Counted from the stretch's first letter, positions 8,916 through 17,098 are shown. The stretch is 64,000 nt of DNA from Geomonas ferrireducens (GCF_004917065.1 NZ_SSYA01000001.1:1-64000); one strand, 5' to 3'. Notes: generated by a model not told the origin, from the sequence alone. Program-made: numbers and translations.

Positions 8916-11048
8916 TCAGCCGGACGTCGTCCCGCCGGACCTTCCCTTTCCCGCCAGGCCGAAACGTTCCTGCACCTCCGCAGGCGCCTCGTCGAAGCCC
9001 TGGAACTCCATGGTGTAGCTCCCTCTCCCCTTGGTCGCACTGCGCAGCTCCGTCATGTAACCGAACATCTCCGCCAAGGGGACGCTCGCCCGCACGACTT
9101 CGACCTCGCCCCGCCGGTCCAGCCCTTCCACCTTCCCCCTTTTCTGCTGCAGCCCTCCCAGCACCTTTCCAAGGTAATCGGCAGGAGTCTCCAGTTCCAG
9201 CTTCATGATCGGCTCGAGAAGCATCGGCTCCCCCTCCCGGGCCGCCAGCACAACTCCCCGCTGCGCCGCCCCTCTTAAAGCAGGCTCGCTAGGGGCGACA
9301 CCCGGCTCGACGGGAACTTCCACGACCTGCACCTCGAGATCGGTCATGGCATAGCCGGTGAGGCACCCTCCATGGCACGCCTCCATGATCCCCTGCTCGA
9401 CCGCCGCGAGCAGCTCGGGGGTGATCGGTGCGACCGGGGTGGGCAGGATGATGCGGACCCCGGAACCGCGCGACGTGGGCGTCAGGCGCAGGAGAAGCTC
9501 CGCCTGCTCGGGACGACGCTCGGCGATGGTCTGGAAGACCTCACGGCGCACCACCTCGCGCCGCATGGCCTCACGGTACACCACGCGCGGGCGCCCCGTT
9601 TTCACCTGAACACCGTACTCGCGGCGCAGCCGGTCGACGATGATCTCCAGGTGCAGTTCCCCCATCCCGGTCAGGATAGTCTGCCCTGTCTCTTTGTCCT
9701 CGTGCACCCTGAAGGTCGGGTCTTCCCACTGGAAGTAATCCAGCGTACCGAGAAGGTTCCCGCGGTCCTCAGCCCCTTTCGCTTCCACCGCCACCGACAC
9801 CACCGGCTCGGGCACGGCTACCCCCTCGAGAAGCAGTGGATGCTCGGGAGCGCAGAGGGTGTCGCCGGTAAGGGTCGTCTGGCATCCGGTCACCGCGACG
9901 ATGTCCCCCGCCACGGCCTCGGGAACCTCCTCCCTGCGATGGGCGTGCATCCTGAAGAGGTGCCTGATGCGCTCGCCCGCGCCGCGCCCGGGGTTCAGCA
10001 CGCTCGCGCCCTGCTTCATCCTGCCGCTGTAGATGCGCACATAGGTAAGCCGCCGCCCCTCTTCCGCCATCACCTTGAAGGCCAGGGCGCGCAGCGGCAG
10101 GTCCGCGTCGCAACTGAAGCTTTCCGCCTCTCCGCTTCCGGGGTGCCGCCCTATCATCGCCGGGAGGTCAAGCGGTGACGGGAGGTAGAGGCAAACCGCG
10201 TCCAGTACCGGCTGCACCCCTTTGTTGCGCAAGGCCGATCCGAGCAGCACGGGGAAGATACGGCAGGATATGGTTCCGCGACGCAGCGCGACCTTCAGGC
10301 GTTCACTCTCTACCGCGCGTCCCTCGAGAAAGTCCGACATGACCTGATCGTCGAAGTCCGCGGCGGCCTCGGTGACGGCCATGCGGGCGTTTCGGAGGGT
10401 TTCCTCGTGCTGTAAAGGGACAGGCTTACGCTCTACCGTCCGTCCGAGGTCGGTCTCAGAGAAAACGATCATGTCCTCTTCAATCACGTCGATGACGCCG
10501 CTAAAGCCCCCCTCGGTGCCGACGGGAAGCTGCAAGAGCATCGGCCTCGCCGCAAGACGTTGCTCCATCTGGCGCAGCACCTGCTCGTGATCCGCACCGA
10601 GCCGGTCCATCTTGTTGATAAGGCAGACCCTCGGCACCCGGTAGCGATCCGCCTGGCGCCATACCAGTTCACTTTGCGGCTGCACCCCTTCCACGGCACT
10701 GAAGATCGCCACTGCGCCGTCCAGGACACGGACGCTCCGCTCCACCTCGATGGTGAAGTCGATGTGCCCGGGCGTATCGATCAGGTTGATGCGGTGCTCG
10801 CCCCAGCGGCAAGAGGTTGCGCTGGCGGTGATGGTGATGCCGCGCTCCTGTTCCTGAGGCATCCAGTCCATGACCGCCTGGCCGTCGTGCACCTCCCCCA
10901 TCTTGTGCGTCTCGCCGCTGTAGAAGAGGATGCGCTCGGTGACGGTGGTCTTGCCCGCGTCGATATGGGAGATGATGCCGATATTGCGTATGTGGGAAAC
11001 GTCGCTCGCGGTAATGGTGCTTCTCCTTTTGCTGGTTTTTCTCGTCAC
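8916..11048 (-). CDS. fusA: Elongation factor G-like GTPase (EF-G2)
   Basis: This translational GTPase has the full EF-G domain set. The G1 motif HIDAGKTT is close to the N-terminus, RGITI is the switch I threonine loop, DTPGHIDF is G3 and NKMDR is G4. EF-G domains II to V follow (for example [10 protein letters not shown]). It stands alone, away from any str operon, which suits a second EF-G paralogue rather than the housekeeping copy. The start is uncertain. The frame is open to 11153, and GTG at 11048 gives 710 residues but has no spaced ribosome-binding site. An AAAAGGAG motif 7 nt before an ATT codon at 11013-11015 would give 699 residues, with the usual short lead before RNIGI. Confidence 0.9.
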   Translation of the reverse strand: MTRKTSKRRSTITASDVSHIRNIGIISHIDAGKTTVTERILFYSGETHKMGEVHDGQAVMDWMPQEQERGITITASATSCRWGEHRINLIDTPGHIDFTIEVERSVRVLDGAVAIFSAVEGVQPQSELVWRQADRYRVPRVCLINKMDRLGADHEQVLRQMEQRLAARPMLLQLPVGTEGGFSGVIDVIEEDMIVFSETDLGRTVERKPVPLQHEETLRNARMAVTEAAADFDDQVMSDFLEGRAVESERLKVALRRGTISCRIFPVLLGSALRNKGVQPVLDAVCLYLPSPLDLPAMIGRHPGSGEAESFSCDADLPLRALAFKVMAEEGRRLTYVRIYSGRMKQGASVLNPGRGAGERIRHLFRMHAHRREEVPEAVAGDIVAVTGCQTTLTGDTLCAPEHPLLLEGVAVPEPVVSVAVEAKGAEDRGNLLGTLDYFQWEDPTFRVHEDKETGQTILTGMGELHLEIIVDRLRREYGVQVKTGRPRVVYREAMRREVVRREVFQTIAERRPEQAELLLRLTPTSRGSGVRIILPTPVAPITPELLAAVEQGIMEACHGGCLTGYAMTDLEVQVVEVPVEPGVAPSEPALRGAAQRGVVLAAREGEPMLLEPIMKLELETPADYLGKVLGGLQQKRGKVEGLDRRGEVEVVRASVPLAEMFGYMTELRSATKGRGSYTMEFQGFDEAPAEVQERFGLAGKGRSGGTTSG
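11013..11030 (-). promoter_or_regulatory. Ribosome-binding site in front of an ATT codon (possible EF-G2 start)
   Basis: On the minus strand AAAAGGAG (11023-11030) is followed after 7 nt by ATT (11015-11013). No ATG, GTG or TTG is at that spacing. The position fits the conserved start of EF-G proteins, so a rare ATT initiation codon is possible. Confidence 0.4.
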
Positions 11049-11146
11049 CTTCGAAAAGTTCAATGATATCGGACCAGACACAGAAGTCAAAACGTCGTCT
11101 CTGCCACTCCTCGCTCCGGGCTCATTGCACGTTCCTCGCACTAGCG

Positions 11147-11174
11147 TTGACATTTCGGCATTTTATATTAAATT
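11147..11174 (+). promoter_or_regulatory. Predicted sigma-70 promoter of the BON-domain gene
   Basis: TTGACA at 11147-11152 is a perfect -35 box. TAAATT at 11169-11174 is a 4/6 -10 box after a 16-nt spacer, in an AT-rich stretch. The gene starts 57 nt further on. Confidence 0.5.
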
Positions 11175-11230
11175 TTTCCAACCAAACAAAAGAGCATCTC
11201 TTACATCACACCCAAGGAGGAAGTCAAAGC

Positions 11231-11665
11231 ATGAAAAAGATGAGCATGATGCTAGCAGTGAGCCTGTCGGCTGCCGTCGCACTGAGCGCCCCGGTCAAGA
11301 TCCATGCTGCCCAACAAAGCACAAGCAAAGCGGACAACACCCAAAAGAACGCCGAAAAGGGAGTAACCGCCGAGCAGCAGAAAGAGAACAAGACTGACCG
11401 CGAGATAACCAGGGAAATTCGGCGCAGCGTGGTAAAGGACAAGTCCCTTTCGATAAAGGCGCACAACGTGAAGATCATCACCAAAGATGGTCACGTGACA
11501 TTGAAAGGCCCTGTGAAGAACGCAGACGAAAAGAAAGCGGTTGAGAAGGCAGCGGAAGAGGTTGTTGGGAAGGGTAAGATAACCAACGAAATCGAGATTG
11601 CCCCCGCCAAAACCAAGAAGGGAAAAAAGGAAGACAAGGAGAAAAAGGAACAGACGGAGAAGTAG
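11231..11665 (+). CDS. Exported BON-domain protein
   Basis: This 144-residue periplasmic protein has a signal peptide (about 1-26, cleavage near HAAQQ) and one BON domain (about 58-125, with VTLKGPVKNADEKKAVEKAA and a closing VTNEIEI-type strand read here as ITNEIEI). The charged tail is Lys/Glu-rich. BON domains bind phospholipid surfaces, and OsmY-like members are induced by osmotic or envelope stress. ATG at 11231 has AAGGAGGAA 8 nt upstream. It is transcribed divergently from EF-G2 with its own promoter. Confidence 0.8.
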   Translation: MKKMSMMLAVSLSAAVALSAPVKIHAAQQSTSKADNTQKNAEKGVTAEQQKENKTDREITREIRRSVVKDKSLSIKAHNVKIITKDGHVTLKGPVKNADEKKAVEKAAEEVVGKGKITNEIEIAPAKTKKGKKEDKEKKEQTEK

Positions 11666-11692
11666 CCGCAGGCGAACCGTAGTCCTCCTCAT

Positions 11693-11753
11693 CCCCCTCC
11701 CGCTTGACGGACCTGCGCGTCGCGGCGCTAAGGTCCTTGAAGGCGGGAGGGGG
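11693..11753. repeat. Nested inverted repeat
   Basis: CCCCCTCCCGC (11693-11703) pairs with GCGGGAGGGGG (11743-11753). Inside it GGACCT (11709-11714) pairs with AGGTCC (11731-11736). It follows the BON gene by 28 nt and has no T run on either side. It may be a REP-type element or a 3' structure. Confidence 0.5.
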
Positions 11754-11824
11754 CCGGGGTGGGTAAAGCCCCAACCTGCGGGTGTAGTGGCCTACCCCAA
11801 GCCGCAATAGGAGTGGAACGCTCC

Positions 11825-12019
11825 TTACGTATCGGGGTCACCATCCTGCCCAGACCGGCGCTGCTGCTTACGGGCCAGGATTGCCGCCCATTGCTGCTGC
11901 ACCTCCTCTGGAGCGTACTTTTTAAAAAAACGCGGGAAGAATCGCGCGATGAGCCGATCTTCCCAGGTAAAGGTCGCCACCCAACGCTCCGCCGGGTCGG
12001 CGCGCTTCTCTTCTTTCAT
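11825..12019 (-). CDS. Small hypothetical protein (64 residues)
   Basis: This short cytoplasmic protein is rich in Arg, Lys, Gln and aromatic residues (for example WVATFTWEDRLIARFFPRFF). GGAGG lies 8 nt before the ATG at 12019, and its codon use matches its neighbours, so it is probably real. It lies 15 nt after the next gene on the same strand, so the two probably form an operon. I do not recognise a family. Confidence 0.6.
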   Translation of the reverse strand: MKEEKRADPAERWVATFTWEDRLIARFFPRFFKKYAPEEVQQQWAAILARKQQRRSGQDGDPDT

Positions 12020-12034
12020 AATCCAGCCTCCGGA

Positions 12035-12397
12035 TCACCAATGCCCCGTCAGACTGACCCGGCGGGGCGACGCGGAAATCCACAGCTTGCCGTTTATCAG
12101 CTCCCCAGCCACCACCCCGGTCGCAGACCCCAGTCCATCAGCCAAAAGGTCATACCAACTGAAGTGCGTTCCGCTGAATTCATCGACCACCTCTATGGCA
12201 AAACCGGGGATGAAAGCGAGTCCCCCGGAAATGACCATGCGCTGCGGCTGCTCCCAGTCCTTCGTGTGATAGATAATTGTATCAGCGGTGAGGCCCAACA
12301 CGCCCCCCCCTGCGAAGTGGGAAACTTTGTCTTTATCGATGGCGTAGGCCGGAAACGCCGTAATAAACAGCACGATCAGAAAAACCAACGTTTTCAT
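12035..12397 (-). CDS. Exported YfiM-like protein
   Basis: The first 19 residues are a signal peptide (KTLVFLIVLFITAFPAYA). The mature part has two or three weakly hydrophobic segments and the pattern DKVSHFAGGG near the start and SWYDLLADGLGSATG near the end. This layout resembles YfiM-type periplasmic proteins of unknown role. ATG at 12397 is chosen because AGGAGG lies 9 nt upstream, although the frame extends seven codons further. The assignment is by pattern only. Confidence 0.6.
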   Translation of the reverse strand: MKTLVFLIVLFITAFPAYAIDKDKVSHFAGGGVLGLTADTIIYHTKDWEQPQRMVISGGLAFIPGFAIEVVDEFSGTHFSWYDLLADGLGSATGVVAGELINGKLWISASPRRVSLTGHW

Positions 12398-12572
12398 GGC
12401 TGCTCGTCCTCCTGTCATGATGCGTTTGCGAGCTATGGCATCAGTACGCTTGCAGGAAGCATTGCTGCTTTAAATTGTACCGAACAGTAGCCTTCTCACC
12501 ATGCCCTACCGTCGGTTTTTGTAGGTGAAAGAAAGGACCTGCCGTTACTCATCTGATCATTCTTGCAGATAA

Positions 12573-12595
12573 CGGGATTGTTGTATAATATCCCG
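12573..12595 (+). promoter_or_regulatory. -10 box flanked by an inverted repeat (possible operator)
   Basis: A consensus TATAAT (12584-12589) is enclosed by CGGGAT (12573-12578) and ATCCCG (12590-12595). The upstream -35 is weak. A repressor on this dyad would block the promoter of the gene at 12641. Confidence 0.5.
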
Positions 12596-12640
12596 TATCT
12601 CAGCCACCGGCGATGATCACCGCCCGTAAAGGAGTGCCCC

Positions 12641-13063
12641 ATGACTAGAAATGAAATACTGATGTTTCTGAACTCGAATCCTATTTTCCACATGGCCACC
12701 GTCGACGGCGACATTCCGCATGTAAGGGGGATGCTGCTCTACCGGGCCGATGAAAACGGCATCGTTTTTAATACCGGCAAGATCAAGGATCTTTACCGTC
12801 AGTTGAACAAGAACCCGAGGGTCGAGCTCTGTTTCAGCAACGGCATATTTGAGAACCTGATCCAGGTGAGGATCGCAGGGACCGTAGAAGCGCTCGAGGA
12901 CCTGGATCTCAAGAAAGAAATCGTGGCTAAGCGGGAGTTCCTGAGGCCGTGGGTGGAAAAAGTGGGTTACGAACAGTTGGCCGTGTACGTCTTGAAAAAA
13001 GGGAACGCCACCGTATGGACCATGTCGACCAACACCGAACCCAAGGAGTACATCCAGCTCTAA
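12641..13063 (+). CDS. Pyridoxamine 5'-phosphate oxidase-family protein
   Basis: This 140-residue split-barrel protein probably binds a flavin. The typical start has IFHMATVDGDIPHVRGML (about 16-33), followed by FNTGKIKDLYRQLNKNP and VELCFSN, as in small general stress or flavin-binding members of the family. A pyridoxine biosynthetic role is unlikely, because the C-terminal PNPOx signature is absent. It is a single gene with its own promoter and a strong terminator 30 nt after its stop. The substrate is unknown. Confidence 0.8.
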   Translation: MTRNEILMFLNSNPIFHMATVDGDIPHVRGMLLYRADENGIVFNTGKIKDLYRQLNKNPRVELCFSNGIFENLIQVRIAGTVEALEDLDLKKEIVAKREFLRPWVEKVGYEQLAVYVLKKGNATVWTMSTNTEPKEYIQL

Positions 13064-13092
13064 GCGCTGAGCACACCCTTCTCAAAGAGGAA

Positions 13093-13124
13093 GGCGTCTC
13101 CCCAAGGGGAGACGCCTTTTTTTA
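13093..13124 (+). terminator. Rho-independent terminator
   Basis: An 11-bp perfect stem, GGCGTCTCCCC against GGGGAGACGCC, with a 2-nt AA loop is followed by seven T. It ends the gene at 12641-13063. Confidence 0.9.
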
Positions 13125-13134
13125 TTGCTTCGTC

Positions 13135-13761
13135 CTATTTCGGGAAGAAGGTGACCGGCGGCGACCACGGCCCCGCGCCGGAGCGGTTGTGTCCCCTGAC
13201 GCGAAAGCCGTGTTCCCGGTCGACGGTCAAGCCGTGGACCACCATGGTTTCACCAGCGTTGAAAACGTGAGGGCGCCAGTTGCTTTCAACGGAAAGGTCC
13301 CCTTCCCCCACCTTCAGTTCCCACAGTATTACCCCCGGGAGCGGATTCACCGTGATAGCGGCACTGCCGGAAACAGGCCCCTGATATATGGCGACCCCTT
13401 GCGGCATCAACAGGATAGGGTCCCCCTTACGCGGAGCATTTGGCGTGAAGCCTGTGTACTGAACTACACCCGGATCGCTCACGGCGGCGAGGTTATAGTA
13501 TGCCGCCACCGAGTCCAATTTTTTCACAGCTTCAGCCTCAGCCGACTTGCGTTCCTGGATCTTGTTCGAATCATGTGTCAATGCCCCTTCATGGGTGTAC
13601 TTGAGCCTCTCTCTGGTGGTCAGTAGCTCGGCTGCACTTGGCACGCCTTGAGGTATTCCGTTTTTGAAAGCGGCGTTACTTTCCATCGCAGCAGCTACCG
13701 AACCTAGCTCATTAATCAGAGCGACGGCGTTCATCCTCCGGTACGCAGTTGGTATTTGCAT
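13135..13761 (-). CDS. Hypothetical protein with fibronectin type III-like C-terminus
   Basis: This 208-residue protein has an alpha-helical N-terminal half (charged, with KIQERKSAEAEAVKKLDS) and a beta-rich C-terminal half. The C-terminal half ends with a pattern like the last strands of a fibronectin type III domain (FRVRGHNRSGAGPWSPPVT). No signal peptide is visible. ATG at 13761 has GGGAGG 4-5 nt upstream. It is single on the minus strand, next to the 21-bp repeat block. The function is unknown. Confidence 0.7.
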   Translation of the reverse strand: MQIPTAYRRMNAVALINELGSVAAAMESNAAFKNGIPQGVPSAAELLTTRERLKYTHEGALTHDSNKIQERKSAEAEAVKKLDSVAAYYNLAAVSDPGVVQYTGFTPNAPRKGDPILLMPQGVAIYQGPVSGSAAITVNPLPGVILWELKVGEGDLSVESNWRPHVFNAGETMVVHGLTVDREHGFRVRGHNRSGAGPWSPPVTFFPK

Positions 13762-13885
13762 GTCGCCTCCCGTTTGAATTGGTTTTTTTTAATACATCTG
13801 GAAGGGAGTATACTCAGCTGGGGCGAGTTGGCAACCGTAATTCAACCAAAGGCGCGCCCCCTTCCCCCGACATGCTGGGCTTGGG

Positions 13886-14178
13886 GAGAGCTCTTGCACA
13901 CTGCGGGAGAGCTCTTGCACACTGCGGGAGAGCTCTTGCACACTGCGGGAGAGCTCTTGCACACTGCGGAAGACCTCTTGCACACTGCGAGAGACCTCTT
14001 GCGCACTGCGAGAGACCTCTTGCGCACTGCGGAAGACCTCTTGCACACTGCGAGAGACCTCTTGCACACTGTGGAAGACCTCTTGCACACTGCGAGAGAC
14101 CTCTCGCACACTGCGGAAGACCTCTTGCGCACTGCGGAAGACCTCTTGCACACTGCGGAGACCTCTTGCACACTGCGG
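13886..14178. repeat. Tandem repeat, 14 copies of a 21-bp unit
   Basis: The unit is close to GAGACCTCTTGCACACTGCG plus one base. The first four copies (13886-13969) are identical and carry AGAGCTCT. The next ten vary at a few positions, and the last full copy lacks one base. A decayed unit follows to about 14196. The unit is a multiple of three, so most frames stay open, but no frame has a ribosome-binding site or a protein-like composition. The gap 13762-14265 holds only this block and a terminator. Confidence 0.95.
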
Positions 14179-14206
14179 AGACCTTCTGCGATCTGGTCGT
14201 GCTGAC

Positions 14207-14237
14207 AAAAAAGCCCTGTCCCCGTAAGGGGCAGGGC
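14207..14237 (-). terminator. Terminator of the Gly/Met-rich exported protein gene
   Basis: On the minus strand GCCCTGCCCC pairs with GGGGACAGGGC around a TTAC loop, followed by six T (14207-14212). Confidence 0.85.
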
Positions 14238-14265
14238 TGTAAAGGTGCCTGGGCTGTGGCCGACG

Positions 14266-14637
14266 CTATAAGCTGCCGGGTGTGGAAGAAGTCGGTGCCG
14301 CAGGCTGGTGCATGGCGGCATGTGCCAGAGCCCTATCCTTCATGGACTGCTGCATAGTCGACTGCTTCGTAGTCGCCGTGGCCGACATGGCCTGGCCGGT
14401 CATCGACGCGGAGGCGCTGGTTCCGAGATGGGTGCCAGCCATCGCCGCGCCTGTGCCCATCCCGGCACCTGTACCCGTCCCGGAACCTGCGCCGGACCCC
14501 ATGCCGGTACCGTGCCCGGAGCCCATGCCGGAACCGTGGCCGGAGCCACCTCCCATCCCACCGCGAGCTATGCCCTGGGAGGCAAAGGAAAGCAGGGTAA
14601 GCGCTGTCACTGCATAAATGGCCATTGTTCTCTTCAT
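14266..14637 (-). CDS. Exported Gly/Met/Ser-rich low-complexity protein
   Basis: This 123-residue protein has a signal peptide (about 1-24, ending SFASQGIARG). A run of imperfect GMGSG/GHGTG repeats follows (about 25-62), then an Ala/Thr/Met-rich helical tail. ATG at 14637 is chosen because AAAGGAG lies 7 nt upstream. Similar glycine-rich exported proteins occur in Geobacter-like genomes without a known role, and metal binding by Met and His is only a guess. It has its own terminator. Confidence 0.7.
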   Translation of the reverse strand: MKRTMAIYAVTALTLLSFASQGIARGGMGGGSGHGSGMGSGHGTGMGSGAGSGTGTGAGMGTGAAMAGTHLGTSASASMTGQAMSATATTKQSTMQQSMKDRALAHAAMHQPAAPTSSTPGSL

Positions 14638-14849
14638 GATGGTTCTCCTTTGATGTTTTTTGCGACTGCACCTCCTTTCTACATAAGACGTGCCAACGGG
14701 ACAGCTTCCCCCTGAACACGTGGTAACGCACACTTACCGCATTACAACGGATCGAGGTGGTGCAAAGAGTCGTTGCCTAGGTGAAACAGGTTGCACTCTA
14801 ACGGTGCCGGTATGCGGGGGCATGTTGCTGCGTCGGGAACCGATTTCCG

Positions 14850-14878
14850 TTGACACGGCAAACGGTCCTTATTACATT
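14850..14878 (+). promoter_or_regulatory. Sigma-70 promoter of the first manganese riboswitch
   Basis: TTGACA (14850-14855) and TACATT (14873-14878) are separated by exactly 17 nt. Transcription would start near 14885, just before the aptamer. Confidence 0.75.
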
Positions 14879-14887
14879 GGCAGTAAA

Positions 14888-15025
14888 TAAAGGGGAGTAG
14901 TTATCGGTCACCGGAAAAGACCGATCCGGTTCTCGTCAATACGGCCTAAGGCCTGGGACCCGGAGCAGCAGAACGCCAACAAGACCTTTATCCAGGCACA
15001 TGCCCGGGTAAAGGTCTTTTTTTTT
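14888..15025 (+). ncRNA. yybP-ykoY manganese riboswitch with terminator
   Basis: The aptamer has the family landmark GGGGAGTAG (14892-14900) and a second conserved block with GGCCTAAGGCCTGGGA. The outer stem pairs TAAAGG (14888-14893) with CCTTTA (14985-14990). The same CCTTTA can instead pair with TAAAGG at 15009-15014 in a terminator ending in nine T (15017-15025). The two pairings exclude each other, so ligand binding should keep the terminator open and turn expression on. This family senses Mn2+ and commonly controls TerC/Alx exporters, which fits the downstream gene. Confidence 0.9.
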
Positions 15026-15061
15026 ATGCCACGGCAGATAAATGCCGACGGAGGAGTAAAA

Positions 15062-15202
15062 ATGAAGAGGTCGATGAAGGAAACAGTTACGAAGATAGGG
15101 GATCGCATCCGTGAGTGGCTGGACTCGTTGTTGCCCGTCGTTCTGCCGCCGGTCCCCGTCCCGGTACCGGTCAAAGATGACCGGCGCAGCCGCAATTCTT
15201 AA
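15062..15202 (+). CDS. 46-residue small protein under riboswitch control
   Basis: ATG at 15062 has GGAGGAG 5 nt upstream and the frame ends with TAA at 15200-15202. The protein has a basic amphipathic N-terminal half (MKRSMKETVTKIGDRIREWL), a short hydrophobic stretch with a PVPVPVPV run and a charged end. It begins 37 nt after the riboswitch terminator and ends 16 nt before terC. It should therefore rise with manganese together with the exporter. I do not recognise a family. A membrane-associated helper or a leader peptide are both possible. Confidence 0.7.
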   Translation: MKRSMKETVTKIGDRIREWLDSLLPVVLPPVPVPVPVKDDRRSRNS

Positions 15203-15217
15203 TTGGGGTGACATGCC

Positions 15218-16405
15218 ATGGAACTACTTCTTGCGACGATATTCTTGGGTAAGCCGATCTGGATGTGGCTTGTCTTTGTTGCTGTGGTTATCGTGCTGCT
15301 CGTACTCGACCTGGGAGTGCTGCACAAGGACCAGCATGAGATCGGCGTGAAGGAGAGTCTGCTGCTCTCCTCGTTCTACATCACCATCGCTCTCGCCTTC
15401 GGCGGATGGATCTGGTTCGAGATGGGAAGGGAGCCGGCACTGGAGTACCTGACCGGTTTCGTCGTCGAGAAATCGCTGGCGATGGACAATATCTTCGTCA
15501 TCGCCATGATCTTCTCCTTCTTCGCCGTTCCACGGAAATACCAGCATCGGGTGCTCTTTTGGGGCATCCTCGGGGTCATCATCCTGCGCGCCATCATGAT
15601 CGCGCTTGGGGCCACCCTCGTCTCCCAGTTCGGGTGGGTGCTTTACATCTTTGCGCTGTTTCTGCTGCTGACCGGATACAAGCTGCTGGTGCTGACCGAG
15701 GGAGCGCAGTCGGTGCTTGAGTCGTTCCGCGGCGCTCGTCACGCTGCCGCCATGGCCTGGGCAGTGGTTTGCACCGCCCTCGGGTTCGCCGCCTATGTCG
15801 GCATGGCGAAAAGCGGCGAAGGGGTCGCGGTCCAGGCTTCGGTCTACCTGCTCACCGCGGCGACTGCCTTGCTCGGGGGGAAGATTGCCTTTCTGACACA
15901 CCAGGAAGAAACGGATCTGGCGGGAAACCCCTTGCTCATGTGGCTTCGACGGCATCTGCGCGTGACCGATGCCATCGAAGGTCAGGATTTCAGCGTGCGC
16001 CTTCCCGATACCAGGTCAGGAAAGGTGGGCACCCATTTCACGCCGTTGTTCCTCACCCTGCTCATGATCGAGATCGCCGACGTGATCTTCGCCGTAGACA
16101 GCGTTCCGGCGATATTTGCCATCACCACCGATCCTTACATCGTCTACACCTCCAACATCTTCGCTATACTGGGGCTGCGTGCCCTTTACTTCGCCCTGGC
16201 AGCGATGATGGCGCGCTTTGCCTACCTCAAGTACGCGCTGTCCCTGGTCCTCATCTTCATCGGCTCCAAGGTGTTCATCTCCAATCTGATGGGATGGGAA
16301 AAGTTCCCGGCATCGTGGTCGCTGGCGATCACGTTGGGGCTGCTTGCAGGCGGGTTTGCATACTCGATCTGGAAAACGCGCGGGACGGACGCGCATGGCG
16401 GCTGA
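15218..16405 (+). CDS. TerC-family membrane protein (predicted Mn2+ exporter) with insertion
   Basis: This 395-residue inner-membrane protein belongs to the TerC family, whose Alx and MeeF-type members export manganese. The family signatures are EKSLAMDN (84-91) and DVIFAVDSVPA (288-298), whose acidic residues sit in the membrane. About 75 extra residues (roughly 159-233), with one or two more hydrophobic segments, interrupt the protein between the fourth helix and the NPLL loop. The paralogue at 42511-43431 lacks this insert. The upstream manganese riboswitch supports an export role. ATG at 15218 has GGGGTGACATGCC just upstream. Confidence 0.88.
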   Translation: MELLLATIFLGKPIWMWLVFVAVVIVLLVLDLGVLHKDQHEIGVKESLLLSSFYITIALAFGGWIWFEMGREPALEYLTGFVVEKSLAMDNIFVIAMIFSFFAVPRKYQHRVLFWGILGVIILRAIMIALGATLVSQFGWVLYIFALFLLLTGYKLLVLTEGAQSVLESFRGARHAAAMAWAVVCTALGFAAYVGMAKSGEGVAVQASVYLLTAATALLGGKIAFLTHQEETDLAGNPLLMWLRRHLRVTDAIEGQDFSVRLPDTRSGKVGTHFTPLFLTLLMIEIADVIFAVDSVPAIFAITTDPYIVYTSNIFAILGLRALYFALAAMMARFAYLKYALSLVLIFIGSKVFISNLMGWEKFPASWSLAITLGLLAGGFAYSIWKTRGTDAHGG

Positions 16406-16426
16406 GGCAAGTGGGGAGAAAGAGAA

Positions 16427-17098
16427 CTACGGCTTTGCGCGCTCGATGATCTCCTCCAGGGAGAGCCCGCGGTTGGCCCAGAGCGGGAGCTGATCGACCG
16501 TCTCGAAGAAAGCTATCTCCTCGGCGAATGCCTCCTGCCATGGTTCTCCATCCGGAGTGAATTTGCCGCAGGGAACGAAGGTGACGTAGCCTGGGTAGGA
16601 AGCATCGACGTAGTCAGGATCGGGTTCGCCGGGCATGGGAGGGGGAGCCAGTTCTCCCTCCTGTATGGTAAGCGGGAAGAGCCAGCAGGCGGTCGGCTTG
16701 AAGGTCCACTTGTGGACGCCAAGTTCAACGGCCAGCGCCTGCAGCAGGCACATGTGATCCGAGGTGGCGAAAACGCACTTGGTTTTGTTGAAATGGGGGG
16801 GAAAACCGTCTATCGAAAAGGCGAACGGGCGCGTCGCAGTCTTTACCCCCTCGGTCCCATCAGGCCATGCACCGCTCACGATGAAATCGGCGGGGAGACT
16901 CCGGAAGTGCTCTGGGTATCTCTGCACCACGGCGCGGATCATCTCAGCCTCCCCGGGCAGGAGGTAGACCCCGTCGTAGCAGCAAAGGGCCTGGCATCCG
17001 GCCGGATCGCACCCCTTGACCATCATCTGCGCACCTTTTTCCATGAGCGTTTCTTCCATCACCTGGGCTAAGGCTGTCGTCACCATCGGGGACAGCAC
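16427..17098 (-). CDS. YkgJ-type cysteine cluster protein (DUF3109-like)
   Basis: This 223-residue protein carries several Cys motifs (CDPAGCQALCC near residue 30, CVFATSDHMC, ACW, CGKF), as in the YkgJ/DUF3109 families that probably bind zinc or an iron-sulfur cluster. Its function is not known. The start is uncertain, because GTG at 17098, ATG at 17086 and later ATG codons are in frame and none has a strong ribosome-binding site. It is convergent with terC. The tRNA-Leu terminator lies directly upstream. Confidence 0.7.
   Translation of the reverse strand: MLSPMVTTALAQVMEETLMEKGAQMMVKGCDPAGCQALCCYDGVYLLPGEAEMIRAVVQRYPEHFRSLPADFIVSGAWPDGTEGVKTATRPFAFSIDGFPPHFNKTKCVFATSDHMCLLQALAVELGVHKWTFKPTACWLFPLTIQEGELAPPPMPGEPDPDYVDASYPGYVTFVPCGKFTPDGEPWQEAFAEEIAFFETVDQLPLWANRGLSLEEIIERAKP

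Noticed and set aside
8527-8916. 129-residue frame starting at the EF-G2 stop
   Set aside because: It overlaps the more plausible 89-residue membrane frame and has a shadow-like composition.
13886-14178. CRISPR array
   Set aside because: The units are contiguous without spacers and no cas gene is present.
13756-14205. Repeat proteins in several frames of the 21-bp block
   Set aside because: The unit is divisible by three, so open frames are expected by chance. None has a proper start or protein-like composition.
14690-14890. 66-residue plus-strand ORF
   Set aside because: It overlaps the riboswitch promoter and has no ribosome-binding site.
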